Virus record (IMG/VR): IMGVR_UViG_3300007735_000710
Location: 1 to 39,232 of that record
Length of the DNA: 39,232 nt
Source of the DNA: a virus
Strand: one strand, 5' to 3'
How positions within the stretch are numbered: the first letter of the stretch is position 1; each line of letters begins with the position of its first letter. The notes below the pieces were generated by a model. It had not been told where the DNA came from. It saw only the letters and a program-made list of their open reading frames with translations, and searched no databases. Made by a program: the position numbers and the translations under genes. Positions 38,517-39,232 of this stretch are shown piece by piece.

Positions 38517-38533
38517 GGTCTAGAGTCTAGAAC
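38517..38533 (-). promoter_or_regulatory. Palindromic element copy 11, between first gene and its terminator
   Basis: GGTCTAGAGTCTAGAAC, with core symmetry only. It starts 4 bases after the stop codon of the 225-residue gene and ends just before the terminator stem. A promoter here would fire straight into a terminator, so a protein-binding site seems a better reading for this copy. Confidence 0.7.
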
Positions 38534-38536
38534 GGG

Positions 38537-39214
38537 TCAGGCCTTGGCCGCTTCGGCCTTTTGGCGTGCCTTTTCCATGGCATCCACACGGACCGCCGCG
38601 CGCTTGAGCAGGTCGATGGCCACCAGCAGATCTTCGCCAGACTCCGCAATCGCAACCTTGGCCAACTTGGACACGCTGGCCTCGATCTTTTGGGCGGGGT
38701 CCGTCGGCTCTTCAGGCTTCACGGCGTCCCGACAGGCCTTCAGCCGATCCGTTCCCGTCTGGATCGACTCCTCTGCCAACTTGGCGAAGGTGCGGATGGC
38801 AGAGGCTTGCGCCGTGGCATCGCCACGATTCTGGCGCTTGGCCTTCGCCACCATCACCCGAAGGCCTTCCATCGGGAGTGAATCGGCGCGCTCCGTGCCC
38901 AGCACCGTATACCCCTGCCCGACTTCCGCCAGATAGTACGCCGTAGACTTGGCGATGCCGATGGACGACAAGTGTCGGACCACCCACTCCCCCAGCGTCA
39001 GACCGTAGGCGGCAGGTACTCCGGCCTCCTGCACGGCACGGATGGCGACAGCCGCGTCACGCTTCGAGGATTCGACGGACCGCGCGGCACGAACTACTGC
39101 ATCGACCGCCGACATCTGCACCGGATCCAGCACCACGGTATCGATGGGTGCAGACTTGGGTGCAGCAGGAGCGGGAGCGGCGAGAACGGCGGGAGTCTTT
39201 TTCGTAGCCTTCAT
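38537..39214 (-). CDS. First early protein with HTH-like segment, 225 residues
   Basis: A 225-residue protein. The N-terminal 25 residues are Ala/Pro rich and basic. Residues 75-103 (GEWVVRHLSSIGIAKSTAYY, then LAEVGQ) look like a helix-turn-helix, and the C-terminal half is charged helix ending in an Ala/Lys-rich tail. AAGGAT precedes the ATG. It is followed by its own terminator and is flanked by element copies 1 and 11, so it is a candidate to bind that element. It has higher GC and Ala content than its neighbours. No family is recognised with certainty. Confidence 0.7.
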   Translation of the reverse strand: MKATKKTPAVLAAPAPAAPKSAPIDTVVLDPVQMSAVDAVVRAARSVESSKRDAAVAIRAVQEAGVPAAYGLTLGEWVVRHLSSIGIAKSTAYYLAEVGQGYTVLGTERADSLPMEGLRVMVAKAKRQNRGDATAQASAIRTFAKLAEESIQTGTDRLKACRDAVKPEEPTDPAQKIEASVSKLAKVAIAESGEDLLVAIDLLKRAAVRVDAMEKARQKAEAAKA

Positions 39215-39232
39215 GTTTCGATCCTTTCAGAG

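Larger units (their letters stand above)
38080..38536. other. Intergenic regulatory region, 457 bp
   Basis: No gene is supported. In the direction of transcription it holds element copy 11 (38517-38533), the terminator of the first early gene (38479-38512), an AT-rich, CTAG/TTTAG-rich stretch with element copy 10 and more half-sites such as TTTAGAC (38292-38298) and TTTAGTC (38256-38262), then the promoter, leader hairpin and copy 9 of the zinc-ribbon module. It may also hold a replication origin, but only base composition suggests that. Confidence 0.6.

Noticed and set aside
1-39232. Amber recoding through a CUA tRNA
   Set aside because: TAG ends several genes at natural positions (RNA polymerase, ThyX, large terminase, HNH) and no in-frame TAG interrupts conserved genes.
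1-39232. CRISPR array, insertion sequence or rRNA
   Set aside because: No regular direct repeats with spacers, no transposase and no rRNA were seen; the palindrome copies are too unevenly spaced for an array.

Overview
The window is a complete or near-complete genome of a T7-like podovirus (Autographiviridae type), drawn with its transcription running right to left. Every supported gene is on the minus strand. The diagnostic set is a single-subunit T7-type RNA polymerase, a gp2.5-type ssDNA-binding protein, a gp4-type primase-helicase, a gp5-type DNA polymerase, a gp6-type exonuclease, and the T7 structural order portal, scaffold, capsid, tail tubes A and B, internal virion proteins, tail fibre, terminase. 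The host cannot be named from the sequence. It is presumably Gram-negative, because a lipoprotein that looks like an outer-membrane spanin is encoded. The right end and left end join sensibly in a circle, so the window edges are probably an assembly cut and not physical ends.

Layout, following transcription from right to left. (1) Early region, about 39.2 to 34.7 kb: a 225-residue helix-turn-helix protein ending in a strong terminator, a 457-bp regulatory gap, several very small genes (a zinc ribbon, a 24-residue membrane peptide, a 48-residue protein), a GP88-like cysteine protein, a strikingly acidic protein with a 9-residue repeat, two small unknowns, and a DUF932-like protein followed by a terminator. 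(2) Replication region, 34.6 to 24.8 kb: RNA polymerase, SSB, a RusA-type resolvase (in place of T7 endonuclease I), primase-helicase, a coiled-coil protein, ThyX, a small HTH protein, DNA polymerase, a LAGLIDADG homing endonuclease, a small unknown, 5'-3' exonuclease, an Nmad1/DUF1599-like protein and a small unknown. (3) Virion region, 24.8 to 3.6 kb: portal, scaffold, a small membrane/spanin cassette, capsid with a terminator on each side, tail tubes, internal virion proteins, T7-type fibre, collar protein and a second fibre. (4) Packaging end, 3.6 to 0.3 kb: terminase subunits, then five small genes (two of them a known type: HNH protein and metalloprotease-like protein) and a tRNA-like element.

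The most unusual feature is a family of eleven 17-bp near-palindromes built on TCTAGAGTCTAGA. They lie almost always 7 to 20 bases before a start codon in the early and replication regions, plus one buried in conserved codons of the DNA polymerase gene. In three early modules the order is the same: consensus extended -10 host promoter, a leader hairpin with a 3-base loop, the palindrome, ribosome binding site, start codon. They are either operators for a DNA-binding regulator or the phage RNA polymerase's promoters. No recognisable endolysin is present.
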